Made by a program: the position numbers and the translations under genes
In this document: positions 1 to 9,061 of the stretch, piece after piece
How the letters are laid out: the number at the start of each line of letters is the position of its first letter
Position numbering within the stretch: the stretch's first letter is position 1
Notes under the pieces: model-generated
The model's database searches: none
Told to the model about the DNA's origin: nothing
The model's input: the letters and a program-made list of their open reading frames with translations, nothing else
From: Linyphia triangularis
Taxonomy: Eukaryota > Arthropoda > Arachnida > Araneae > Linyphiidae
DNA: 64,000 nucleotides
Reading direction: 5' to 3'
Assembly (NCBI GenBank): GCA_963978545.1
Contig: OZ021724.1
Span: 32,320,433-32,384,432, forward strand

Positions 1-249
1 TCAAAAGACGGGGGAAAAAAACCGAACTTCGATGCACTGTGTCGATAACATCAAGCAATGGCCACTTGAACTTAACAGCTCCTCTCTGGTGAAGAATTCC
101 ATTTGAAACACGTCATCCCCACAATTTTCTAGCAGTTTACCAATATAAAATCGTTTATCGTACAGGACTGCGTATAAAAAATGGGGCTGAATCTCATATT
201 CGCAGTCCTGATCAGCAATTACCTTTATCTCGTTTATGATATTCTCCAT
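1..249 (-). CDS. Small ORF, Tudor/SH3-like fragment (82 aa)
   Basis: A complete ATG-to-TGA frame of 82 codons lies on the minus strand and ends at the window edge. Residues 20-55 show a hydrophobic/aromatic pattern (YAVLYDKRFYIGKLLE, then DDVFQMEFF). It resembles the short beta-barrel (Tudor/SH3-like) tails of many uncharacterised invertebrate proteins; that assignment is inference. A decayed second copy lies inverted at 1,263-1,500 with the same start and residue spacing, so the frame is conserved between duplicates. No promoter or polyadenylation site is clear, and it may be one exon of a larger gene. It lies divergent to the zinc-finger fragment that begins near 350 on the plus strand. It could equally be transposon-derived. 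Confidence 0.45.
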   Translation of the reverse strand: MENIINEIKVIADQDCEYEIQPHFLYAVLYDKRFYIGKLLENCGDDVFQMEFFTREELLSSSGHCLMLSTQCIEVRFFSPVF

Positions 250-349
250 TTGTTAGGGAACAGTAATTTCGATTTCAAATGTGAATTCACCATGCAATCA
301 GTTCCAGGCACAAGTCAGACCAAACCCTAATGACGAAGATAATATCATT

Positions 350-592
350 TAGTTGAAAATTTATAACTCTGATGTTTTGCCCAGAAGAAAATTGCACATC
401 AACGTTTGAAACTGCAGAGGATTTGTCCATACATATTGCTAGAGAATAACACTAAATTCCTAAAACAATCACAGGTCAAGACAAATCTAAGAGTGCATTT
501 TCATATAGAATGGATCCAAGGACAAAAAAGACTAATTATGAAATTACTGCAGATTTTGAAGAACACACTATAGAGAATAGAAATTGCATCTA
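350..592 (+). pseudogene. Broken C2H2 zinc-finger fragment, copy in left arm
   Basis: This stretch is the plus-strand counterpart of the zinc-finger fragment on the minus strand at 921-1,235 and aligns with it along its whole length. The cysteine spacing of the finger is destroyed by small indels (the base run around ATGTTTTGCCC is one base longer), and the stretch carries in-frame stops. Similarity stops near 592, where it meets the oppositely oriented exon at 611-930. It is a decayed duplicate rather than a working exon. Confidence 0.5.
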
Positions 593-610
593 TTCATGCC
601 ATCTACATAC

Positions 611-930
611 CTGATTATCTCCAATGATTCCAAGATAAAATTCGTCATCTTGTTCAATGACTTCATCTTCAATAACACTGCATATTTCAATTGTACCTTT
701 TATTCTGTGGAAATGTGACATAACTTGCTCCCGTGTCAAATATTCATTTGAACACAATTTCTTCTTTCCATCAACTGTGAGATTTCTCATCATACTTGCA
801 ACAGTTTGGGGTGTTGATTTATTTCCTTTGTTGAAGTATTCTAAACTGTTTTTAATTTTGGTTCTTGAACTTTCCTTTTGGGTTTCAGTGCCTATCGTTC
901 TTTGCGCACAAGACTTGATTCGATGTAATT
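611..930 (-). CDS. Exon fragment of an uncharacterised zinc-finger gene family
   Basis: The minus strand is open from about 930 to a consensus splice donor (CAG then GTATGT, 613 down to 605). The protein includes STPQTVASMMRNLTVDGKK, then LTREQVMSHFHRIKG, then an acidic tail. From memory, this matches the dispersed invertebrate/fish family in which one C2H2 finger precedes a block of the form Va..Mr......G.rlF...eLT..QI.sfFSRL; no search was run. Upstream on the same strand lies the matching zinc-finger fragment (1,061-1,152), separated by stops, so the locus is at best partly decayed. The block is unique in the window and sits in the spacer between the two inverted arms. The function of the family is unknown to me. 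Confidence 0.5.
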
Positions 931-1235
931 TTTATTATCTGTAGTAAGGTTCTTCAAAAGCTGCAGTAATTTCATAATTGGTCTGTTCTTCACTGCGTCA
1001 AATTCTTTTTGCAAATGCACTTCTGGTTTTGTCTTGACTAGTGATTATTTTAGAAATTTGATGTTCTTTTTTAGCAATATGTAGGGACAAATCCTCTTCA
1101 GTTTCAAACATTGATGAGTAATTTTCTTCTGGGCAAAAATCAGAGTTACAAATTTATGGCTGAGTGATATTGTCTTCGTCCTTAGGGTTTGGTCTGACTT
1201 GTGCCTGCAACTGATTGCATGGTGAATTCGCAGTT
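921..1235 (-). pseudogene. C2H2 zinc-finger exon fragment with stops
   Basis: Between 1,152 and 1,061 the minus strand encodes a single C2H2-like finger: C-x4-C, then a spaced leucine, then H-x5-H (first residues CNSDFC, last residues HIAKKEH). Downstream the frame meets stops before the exon at 611-930, with which it probably once formed one reading frame. It is the better-preserved of the two copies of this fragment. I infer a nucleic-acid-binding role from the finger only. Confidence 0.5.
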
Positions 1236-1262
1236 GAAATCCAAATTAATGTCCCCGTGCAA

Positions 1263-1500
1263 ATGGATAATATCATAAAAGAGATAAAACTAATTGCTGA
1301 TAAGGACTGCGGATATGAAATTCGACCCTATTCCTTTTACGCTGTCCTGTACGATAAATGAATTTACATTGGTAAACTACTAGAAGATTGTTCAGATGAC
1401 GTGTTTCAAATGAGATTTCCTCATCAGAGAGGAGCTGATGAGTTTAAGTGGCCATTGCGTGATCTGAAGCTCAGTTTTCTTTGGTCCTTTGCAACTTTCT
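1263..1500 (+). pseudogene. Inverted pseudogene copy of the 82-aa ORF
   Basis: Translation from the ATG at 1,263 gives the same protein as the minus-strand ORF at 1-249 for 32 residues. TGA then replaces the arginine codon 33 (1,359-1,361), and a small frameshift near 1,411-1,424 follows. The arginine-to-TGA change is what CGA-to-TGA deamination would give. A polyadenylation-like AATAAA lies about 165 bp downstream, near 1,664. Confidence 0.6.
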
Positions 1501-1846
1501 GGAGCCGATCCAAACTATCTTAAAAGACAGACTACAAGCAATTGTTATAAACACGAGGAAGAGTGAAGTGAAAACCGATTAATTTTGAAAACAGTAATGC
1601 ATCAATATGTAAGGATAGAGTGCAACTAAAAAAATCATTTATTTTTTTCTCTTCAATTTGCCTCAATAAAGTTTAATTTCTCATTAAGAATAATAAAAGA
1701 GTGTTTAGTCTCAGCGTTGTGTCAATATATTGTTCCCGTAGCAAAAGATATACGAGCTCAAATTTGGGTCAAATTCGAAGATTTTTCGATTTTGGCACCA
1801 AATAACTTCCAACGAGTTCAACTTGCCTCAATGTTTTATGTATTAA

Positions 1847-3480
1847 CTAGCTGAATACCGTGCTGCGCTACGAAATTTTACCATTAGCATTTTAGCGATC
1901 AAAAGACATTCATGTATTCTACACTTCAGACGTTTGCTCCCATTTCGATCCCGACAAATTGATTTATCAAAATAGGAACTTTCCTTTGTTGACATTTTAA
2001 ACGAAATTTATAAATGTGAATAGTAAACTGGTATAGTTTATTGTGTTTATGTTTGCTCTTAGTTCTAAATTTCAAAGTAGTAGCTGTATTGGAATTAAGT
2101 TAATTAGACATTAAGTTAATCCTCGTATAGTTTCAATGTTGCGTCGTCTTTTCATCCCTTAAAAATTCGTTAATCGATATTGGAATGACTTATTTTTTTA
2201 ACATTTGCAAAAAAATATCAGAAAAATGACTACATTGGAAGAGGAACATTCGGATATCCCTCGTTTGGAACATTTAACCCCTTCTCGACCCCTTAAAATT
2301 GGTTAATCGAGAACAGAATAGCTTACTTTTTCTATGTTTAATCTTTTTTGACATTTGTACCAAATTTCCGAGTTGTGAACATATGGGAAGTGGTACATTC
2401 GAATATTCCTCGTTTGGAACGTTTAACCCCTTTTCCACCCCTTGATCCACCCGAGATCGGAATAGTTTACTTTTTCTGCGTTTGTCTTTATTGATATTCA
2501 CACCAGTTTTCAGAATTGTGAAAATATGAGAAGTAGGACATTCGAATGTCCCCCGTTTGGAACGTTTAACCCCTTTTTGACCTCTTAAAGTGGGTTCATC
2601 GAGATCGGAATAGCTAACTTTTTCTATGTTTACCATTGTTGACATTTGTACCAATTTTTAGAGTTGTGACCATATGGGAAGTGGTACATTCGAATATCCC
2701 TCGTTTGGAACGTTTAACCCCTTTTTGACCTCTTAGAGTGGGTAAATAGAGATCGGAATAGCTTACTTTTTATACGTTTGTTTTTGTTGATACTTGCACC
2801 AGATTTCAGAGTTGTGACGAAAGGGGAAGTAGGACATTCGAATATCCCTCGTTTGGAACGTTTAACCCCTGTTCCACCCCTTATAGTGGGTTAATCGAGA
2901 TCGGAATAACTTACTTTTTCTTCGTTTGTCTTTATTGATATTCTCACCCATTTTTAGAGTTGTGACGAAATGAGAAGTTGGACATTCGAATATTCCTCGT
3001 TTGGAACGTTTAACCCCTTTTCGAGCCCTTAAAGTGGGTTAATCGAGATCGGAATAGCTTACTTTTTCTATGTTTACTATTGTTAATATTTGTACCAATT
3101 TTTAGAGTTGTGACCAAATGGGAAGTAGGATATTCGAATGTCCCTCGTTTGGAACGTTTAACCCCTTTTCGACCCCTTAAAGTGGGTTAATCGAGATCAG
3201 AATAGTTTACTTTTTCTATTTTTACCATTGTTGATATTTGTGCCAATTTTCAGAGTTGTGACTATGTGGGAAGTAGGATTTTCGAATGTCCCCCGTTTGG
3301 AACGTTTAACCCCTTTCCGACCCCTTAAAGTGGGTTAATCGAGATCGGAATAGTTTACTTTTTCTATTTTTACCATTGTTGATATTTGTGCCGATTTTCA
3401 GAGTTGTGACTATGTGGGAAGTGGGAGAATTAGTGATGAGTGAGTCAGTGAGTGAGGGCTTTGCCTTATATATATAGATA
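1847..3480 (-). mobile_element. Non-autonomous Helitron/Helentron (HINE type)
   Basis: On the minus strand the element opens with an AT-rich TATATATAAGGCAAAG segment followed by CCCTCACTCACTGACTCA, a typical animal Helitron 5' end. It closes with a short hairpin around CGTAGCGCAGCACGG, then TATTCAGCTAG and a T, which is the Helitron 3' signature (hairpin, CTAG, host T). It carries no Rep/helicase coding sequence. The interior is a tandem array, as known for Helentron-associated (HINE/DINE-like) elements. The same 5' end and repeat recur at 53,470. Confidence 0.75.
2225..3425. repeat. Minisatellite of about 147 bp, about 8 units
   Basis: The block GGAACGTTTAACCCC followed by GTGGGTTAATCGAGATCGG, a T-rich stretch and AGAGTTGTGAC recurs at about 2,274, 2,421, 2,564, 2,711, 2,859, 3,008, 3,156 and 3,304. 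Spacings run 143-149 bp with a mean near 147. Units differ by scattered substitutions. It forms the body of the Helitron-like element. Confidence 0.9.
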
Positions 3481-4043
3481 AATAGTACTAATATAGCTCT
3501 ATCCAATGACACTTAGTTTGAAGGGACAAATCAAACGCGCAAGATATAATTCAGTCTTGAAAATGGTAAAAAACATGAAAACCTGGACATTTCATAACCT
3601 TGAATGACCTTGCGCAATTGACTTGCCATGAACTTTTTATATGTTTTATAAAGATCTATTCTAGTCCATTCCATAACAGAAGAAATGCAGTTGGCAAGTT
3701 GCTTGTGAAGTTTTATACGGATAAAAATAGTTTTCATGTGTCACAAAAACACCAATTTTTTCATTTTTAAAGGTGATCTTTGACACGTCATAGAATTTGA
3801 GCGGGGCAACTACGGAACAAATAATTTCAGATTTTATCATCTAATAAGGGTAGCAGCAATTGGTAATTTTTTGGGGACAATCGGAGATGGTGTGAATCAG
3901 GGGTGGTTCAACTTCTCAGAATCTTGCTCTTAAAAACTGCAAAAATAAAACACAAATTTTTAATTTTTTTAGGATTTGAAAAAAAAAAATATTTACGAGC
4001 CGCATTGTCATTAAAAAATTAACAGAAATATTTTTATTTGGTC
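3481..4043. other. Unassigned AT-rich DNA
   Basis: No gene or recognisable repeat is visible. A short minus-strand frame at 3,531-3,737 has no family signature. The segment ends in A/T-rich sequence before the fold-back element. Confidence 0.5.
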
Positions 4044-4994
4044 ATTTCTACGAAATATATTCTTTGTCATTGTTATTTTATTTGATGTTGCTATGGTGAC
4101 ATACGTCACTCTCTTTACATTACCCATCAAATTGTATTACACTGGTTGGTTCAGATTATGGCTGTCACACTTAAAAACATGTGGAGCACCAAACTGCGCA
4201 GATTTAAGCACTATTTATTTAAAAAACTTATCTAGATTCGCGAATGTCAACATCATATCATGCCTACAAGAGTTGTTTTCATACAAGCGAGATTTATGCA
4301 TTAAACAAACGAGGTAAGAAGTGAAACACTTCATTATACAACAAACTTTAAAAATTAAAACATTAAATTTCTCCAATCTTTATCTATCTTATTCAATCCT
4401 CCAACATCGTACTAACCTCTTGTTGGGAAGAGAAGTTGACTCCACAAGTTGCCTCTCGAAAGTCCCAATAAAGAGTCTTCACATGGCAGTCAATTAGTTC
4501 AGAGTTTACCAAAGCAACTTAGTTGAATCAACTAAACCGTGTCGTGTGAAAGAGGCATTATGCTCTCTTAGGTTTCTTCCGAACGAGGTGGTTTAGTTGA
4601 TTCAACTAAGTTCCTTGGTAAACTCTCAACTAGTTGACTGCCGTGTGAAGATTCTTTATTGGCACTTTCACACGAGGCAACTTGTGGAATCAACTTCTCT
4701 TCCCAGTGCAATGTCAGAACCCGAGGATTGGATAAGATAGCTTAAGATTGAAGAAGTTTAATGTTTTAATTTTTAATGTTTGATGTCTAATAAAATGCTC
4801 AAGTTCTTATCTCGTTTGTTTAATGCAGAAATCTCCCTTGTATGAAAACTAATCCTGTAGGCATGAGAAGTTTACAAGACATAACCTGTACCAACCAATG
4901 TGATACTATTTGATGGGTAATGTAAAGAGAGTGACGTATGTCACCATAGCAACATCAAATAAAAAACAATGACGAAGAATATATTTCGTAGATT
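4044..4994. mobile_element. Fold-back (palindromic) element
   Basis: Positions 4,044-4,558 are the reverse complement of about 4,562-4,994 with almost no spacer. The outer ends are ATTTCTACGAAATATATTC and its inverse. The left arm carries about 85 extra bases near 4,185-4,250, which accounts for the length difference. The inner part repeats the palindrome TTAGTTGAATCAACTAA and motifs with CGTGTGAAAGAGGC. No transposase is encoded; the plus-strand frame at 4,093-4,317 is incidental to the left arm. Confidence 0.85.
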
Positions 4995-5204
4995 TTTCTA
5001 AAAAGTTAAAACCTTTGTGTCAGTTATTAACACCATTTACAAAATAAAAAATTAACTTTTAAATTTGAATGGTATCGACTGCTTTTTTGAGCAGGCATCT
5101 GTATCGATATGTACTTAAGTGTGGTAGTAACATATCACTGGATAAATACAAATTTCTTCGATAAATTATTCCAAATTGAAACTTGAAATTCCAACGCTTT
5201 TAAT

Positions 5205-5461
5205 GAACCGAGCTGATTCAACTAAGCATCTGGTATGAAAGAACGAAAATTCGAGTAATGTCCTTTTGTGTTGAGTCAACTAGTTAGGATGAGAACGTTA
5301 GAGGCACTTGTGCCTGCAAACAAACCACCTGGGCGGATGAGTTGACTGCTTGTGAAAGGGTTCAGGCGATTCCCTATCATTTCCTAAATGGCTACACTCC
5401 TAATCACCCGCCTGATAAACTAGTTGAATCAACTAGTCGCCTCGTGTGAAAGAGGCCTTAA
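5205..5461. repeat. Related fragments of the 4.0-5.0 kb fold-back family
   Basis: Motifs of the neighbouring fold-back recur: CTGATTCAACTAAG, GTTGAGTCAACTAG, ACTAGTTGAATCAACTAG and CTCGTGTGAAAGAGGCCTTA. The order suggests a second, more decayed member of the same family. Boundaries are uncertain. Confidence 0.5.
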
Positions 5462-6743
5462 ACCTATCCCGGCTCTCTAAAATGCTTAATGACATATTTT
5501 GATAAATGAAGAAAATTTATTAGCCCTTCAATTATAATTTTTTAAAAGATCAAAAGAATTTTGATAATTGAAAATCGCTGTCTCCTTCAACAGTGAAAGA
5601 CAAAAAGGTCATGTGTTTACAGTACTTTGTTATATAATAGAGAAAAATTTACAAAAATTGCAGGCTCGTAATTAAAGAAAACGAAGGATTGATATAGTTG
5701 TGAAACACAAGAATTCTCTATACAAGAGGAAAAGAACCCTAAAAGTCCTGTAGACAAGAAAGTTGTTTATATACAATTACAAAATGACAGCTGTAGGTTA
5801 CATCAAGCTCGATCGAAAGCTCCATCCTCAAAAATACCAATTTATAAGAGAAGTATTTATTCAAATCAGATAAATATTATCCAGCATCTGGTTCAAAATA
5901 TTAATCAATTTTCATTCCCAACTCAAATTGTGATTTGCATTACGAAAGCCAAATCCAATAGTTACAGCATCCACATTAAATTTCATACTCCTAATATAAA
6001 TTTGGTAAGTATCGCCAAATATTTATATTTATCCAGTTCTATTGGATTAATGCCTACTCTGTTAAATTAATCGCATTTAGTGGAAGCTGAAATCCTTAAT
6101 AAAGAGTTGCTTTGATTAGAAACCAATCTCGTTTTCTCTTCTTCCTTTCCTTAAACTCTCCCGGCTTATTGTTAATCCAATGATGGCTTCTTCAGAAGCC
6201 CCAAACTCGAACAAGCTAAATTTTTCTTCGAAACTTGCTCAACAATCATCCATCATTCTGAACAAGCGGCGATCAATCTCTTATGGCCATTTCTCTTACT
6301 GACATCTATTGTTCTCATAAGTCATTGTTCCTCTGGATTTGTTTCAATCTTACTTCGCTCCATCAGCTAAATTGGCGTTCAAATTGACGCCGGCGGAATT
6401 CTGTCGCGTCAATCTTTGTGGGTCCTGAGCTGGAGTTACACAGCCGATGAACTTTTAAAGGGCTTTAACGATCAAGGGAAAATATGGAATGGTAATGTTC
6501 GACAGACGGTGCTAATTTAACGTCGTTGAAACATATAACTTAATCCATAAAAATCAAATATGTTTGCATATAGAGGATAAATTCGATTAGTGTATTAAAG
6601 CAATCAAGTTTTGGTAATTATACGATTATAAACATATAGTGAATTAAAACTACTAATATATATCCTATTTTAAAACGAATATACTTTAAGCGGTGTCGTC
6701 AACTTACTCTTGTCCCATGTCAAGTTGACATAACTGGTTTCTA
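5462..6743. other. Unassigned DNA, no gene seen
   Basis: AT-rich sequence with a slightly more GC-balanced patch at about 6,120-6,500. I see no long frame, RNA gene or repeat here. Confidence 0.5.
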
Positions 6744-7425
6744 CTTTCAATTACCCATGTGTTTACATAGGATAATGAAAGCATTATGTTCGGTAAAAAA
6801 AAAGTAGTTTTTTTTTTTTTTTTTTCTTTTTTTTTTTTTTTTCTAGGCGTTTTGGAACGAGCCGAATTCAGAAAAATGGTCTAAAAAACGTCTAAATGTC
6901 TGTCTGTGGTCACCATAACTCCTGAGAAGATTGACCTGCAAGGCTGTATTATGTAGTTGTTAGTGGTGACTATAAAACCTGACATTAAGGTTTGACAAAA
7001 TTGCGCATACGTATAAGGTAGCTCTCATTGACAAATTTATGTTTTTCAGCAATTGACAAAAATCGGCGGAGACGATTTTCATAAAAAATCGCTGTGATAA
7101 CCTTTTAAGGTGTCCTAAACATCCCCACCTACGAAATTTCCATAGAAATGCGATAAAGGAGTAAAAAGGTGAAAAACGAATTTCTTTAACACAGTATTCC
7201 CTAGAGCATTGCCAATCAACGACTGTTCCTTCTCTGTTGCATTTACAAGAAAAGATAATGAAAAATTAATCAAAAAACCTATGGCCAATTTCGGAATTAT
7301 GGCAGTTTTTTTTTTATTTATTTATTTATTCATTCATTCATTCATTTTTATTTTTATTGCAATAATTAAAGCCAAAAATATTGCCAAACTGGCAATTTTT
7401 TAAATAATGAAAATATGAAAACTAG
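6744..7425 (+). mobile_element. Family A repeat, plus orientation, 3' end missing
   Basis: The copy opens with CTTTCAATTACCCATGTG and follows the same order as the complete copy at 36,520-37,295: poly-T tract, GTTTTGGAACG, TGTCTGTGGTCACCATAAC, ATTGACCTGC, GCGCATACG and TTTCAGCAATTG. The terminal GTGCGATGTTCCACACC segment is absent. A TTTA/TTCA microsatellite interrupts it near 7,313-7,346. Confidence 0.7.
7313..7346 (+). repeat. TTTA/TTCA microsatellite
   Basis: Tandem four-base units, first TTTA and then TTCA, inside the family A copy. Confidence 0.9.
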
Positions 7426-7434
7426 CGTAATAAA

Positions 7435-7672
7435 ATAGCGTTTCCTTTTTTTGACAATTGCTGAAAACAAATTTCTCAATTTCAACTATCTTGTGCGCAA
7501 ATGCAATTTTGATGGAAGCCATAATGACAGGTCCTAAGGTCACCACTAACCCGTATTCAAAGCGTGAACATCTTAAGCTAATCCGTTCGGATGTCATACT
7601 GCCACAGGCAAACAGAAAGGCAATTTTTGTAGACCACTTTTTTTAACTCGGCGCGTTCCAAAACTTGTAGCC
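7435..7672 (-). mobile_element. Family A repeat, partial minus copy
   Basis: This is the reverse complement of the family A middle section (from GTTTTGGAACG to GCAATTG) and abuts the plus-oriented copy head to head. Read on the minus strand it keeps the short peptide pattern seen in other copies (SERISLRCS, then HKIVEIEKFVFSNCQKK). Confidence 0.65.
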
Positions 7673-7689
7673 AACCAACTTAGAGTTTA

Positions 7690-8553
7690 CGTATTAGGAG
7701 ATTAAAGCACTATTGTTGCAACAATCTCATCAAATTATGACCTCATAAGCAAAGAACCAGCCAGCATCTTTTGAACAGGACAATATCAATTAGTAACTGG
7801 CACTAAAGACCTTTTCGACACGTTTTATTTCGGCATATCAAGCCAAACATGCATAATTTTACAACATAGAAGGGCTGAAATCTTCCTCTGTTAAATTTGA
7901 CGACAATAACAACTAAACCCAACCAACTTAGAGTTTAAAAACAAAACTCTCGCCAGGTGACTCGTTTGACGACCAAATCGGCAAGAAAAATAGCTACCAA
8001 ATACCCATCTTTTAATCCAATATCCCTGTTACAGACAAATTATGAACTTTCCATACAGTTATTATAAAAGAATTCTTCCACTTGAAATTGAAAGTACTTC
8101 CGATTTTAATTTCTGATTCTTATGTAATCCTACTAATAATAATCGAGACCTTCAAACTGATACGTCTGTATTTTATAGTTTAAGGTTATTGCACATTTTG
8201 AGTTTCGGTTATATATGTAATGTATTCCCATTGGAACCTTCGATTTTGGATTTAGAGTTCTCTGATATGTTCCTGAGTTTGCGAGAAGCGCCTTGAATCG
8301 TCGAACATCACTAGGAAATCTATAAAAAACCTCATACTTCGGTTAGACCACGCCTTGTGGAATAAGTAACTCTTTGTGCTAGCCAAACGTCAACCTCTCC
8401 TCCCCTCTCTCGTCTTAGGCAATAAACTTTTGTTTGCTTACCTCAATCACGATTTGCTTTTTTCTTTTAAGACTATCTACACTACTTCACCGTTATATAT
8501 ATTACAAATTGACTTCCAGTTTCCAACTCCAGTAATAACTTGCAGTGGCAATA
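7690..8553. other. Unassigned AT-rich DNA
   Basis: No supported gene, RNA or repeat is seen. The segment TAGAGTTTA recurs at about 7,682 and 7,931 within AACCAACTTAGAG, a short local duplication. Confidence 0.4.
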
Positions 8554-8776
8554 ACTACAACTTCTGGATAGCTTACAAGCGGTTTTTGCCCTGCAAGCAG
8601 ATGAAGCCAATTGAATTCCCCCATCTATGCTATGTAATAGGTTGCCTATGGTTACCAACACATCCTCACAAGTTTAGGGGTGGGGGTGAGTTGCTAATAT
8701 AGGTATCTATGGTGGTTGTCAAGCCTCCTTCGGTTTGAATTCGATAACCCAGCATGCACTATGCAGAAGTTGTAGT
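8554..8776. mobile_element. MITE with 13-bp TIRs
   Basis: Perfect 13-bp inverted ends, ACTACAACTTCTG at 8,554-8,566 and CAGAAGTTGTAGT at 8,764-8,776, bound a 223-bp non-coding segment. The superfamily cannot be assigned because no clear TSD is visible. Confidence 0.5.
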
Positions 8777-8871
8777 CATCCAAATAAAAAGGTTGCTATT
8801 AAGAAATCATACATTACAATCGCACAAATCATTCCTTTTAGTGTGGTACATTTCATTCCAAACTACCTAAA

Positions 8872-9050
8872 GCCGACCAAACGGTATAGTGGTTAGCGTG
8901 CTAGCTTCTAGACCGCGAGGTTGCGGGTTCGAGTCCCGTGTTGGCATGGGTGTTTGTAAATGCATGTTGGCTTGTCTAATGACGAATGTTTCGGCGCCTT
9001 ATAGCCCTCGTGTTGCTGACGGCGCCAGATAATCTGAAAACAACCAACCA
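8872..9050 (+). mobile_element. tRNA-derived SINE, full length
   Basis: The head is tRNA-like, with an A box (TAGTGGTTAGCGTG), a B box (GGTTCGAGTCC) and pairing 5'/3' acceptor-like ends (GCCGAC / GTTGGC). The body contains GGCGCC inverted copies that can pair around the ATAGCCCTCGTGTTGCTG segment, and the tail is CAACCAACC. The flanks carry a target-site duplication, CCAAACTACCTAAA, at 8,858-8,871 and 9,048-9,061 (12-14 bp, the edge being ambiguous with the tail). A close copy lies at 40,794. Mobilisation would need an external LINE reverse transcriptase; none is in the window. Confidence 0.9.
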
Positions 9051-9061
9051 AACTACCTAAA

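Larger units (their letters stand above)
1..1495. repeat. Large inverted duplication, arms about 590 bp
   Basis: Positions 1-592 match the reverse complement of about 921-1,495, including the 82-aa ORF, the intervening CACCATGCAATCAGTT segment and the zinc-finger fragment. The 593-920 spacer is single copy. Arms differ by point changes and small indels, so the duplication is not recent. The left arm may continue beyond the window. Confidence 0.85.

Noticed and set aside
2274..2654. 126-codon minus-strand frame (and 68-codon frame at 3,306-3,512)
   Set aside because: They lie entirely in the 147-bp minisatellite and exist only because a repeat unit lacks stops in one frame; the repeated peptide (KHRKSKLFRSR type) is a by-product.
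8376..8702. 108-codon plus-strand frame
   Set aside because: It runs from unrelated sequence into the MITE at 8,554-8,776, has no domain or codon signature, and no start context or neighbours support it.
8872..8949. Possible tRNA gene (also at 40,794)
   Set aside because: A and B boxes and the acceptor-like ends are tRNA-derived, but both copies continue into an identical SINE body with tail and target-site duplication, so they are retroposons and not functional tRNA genes.
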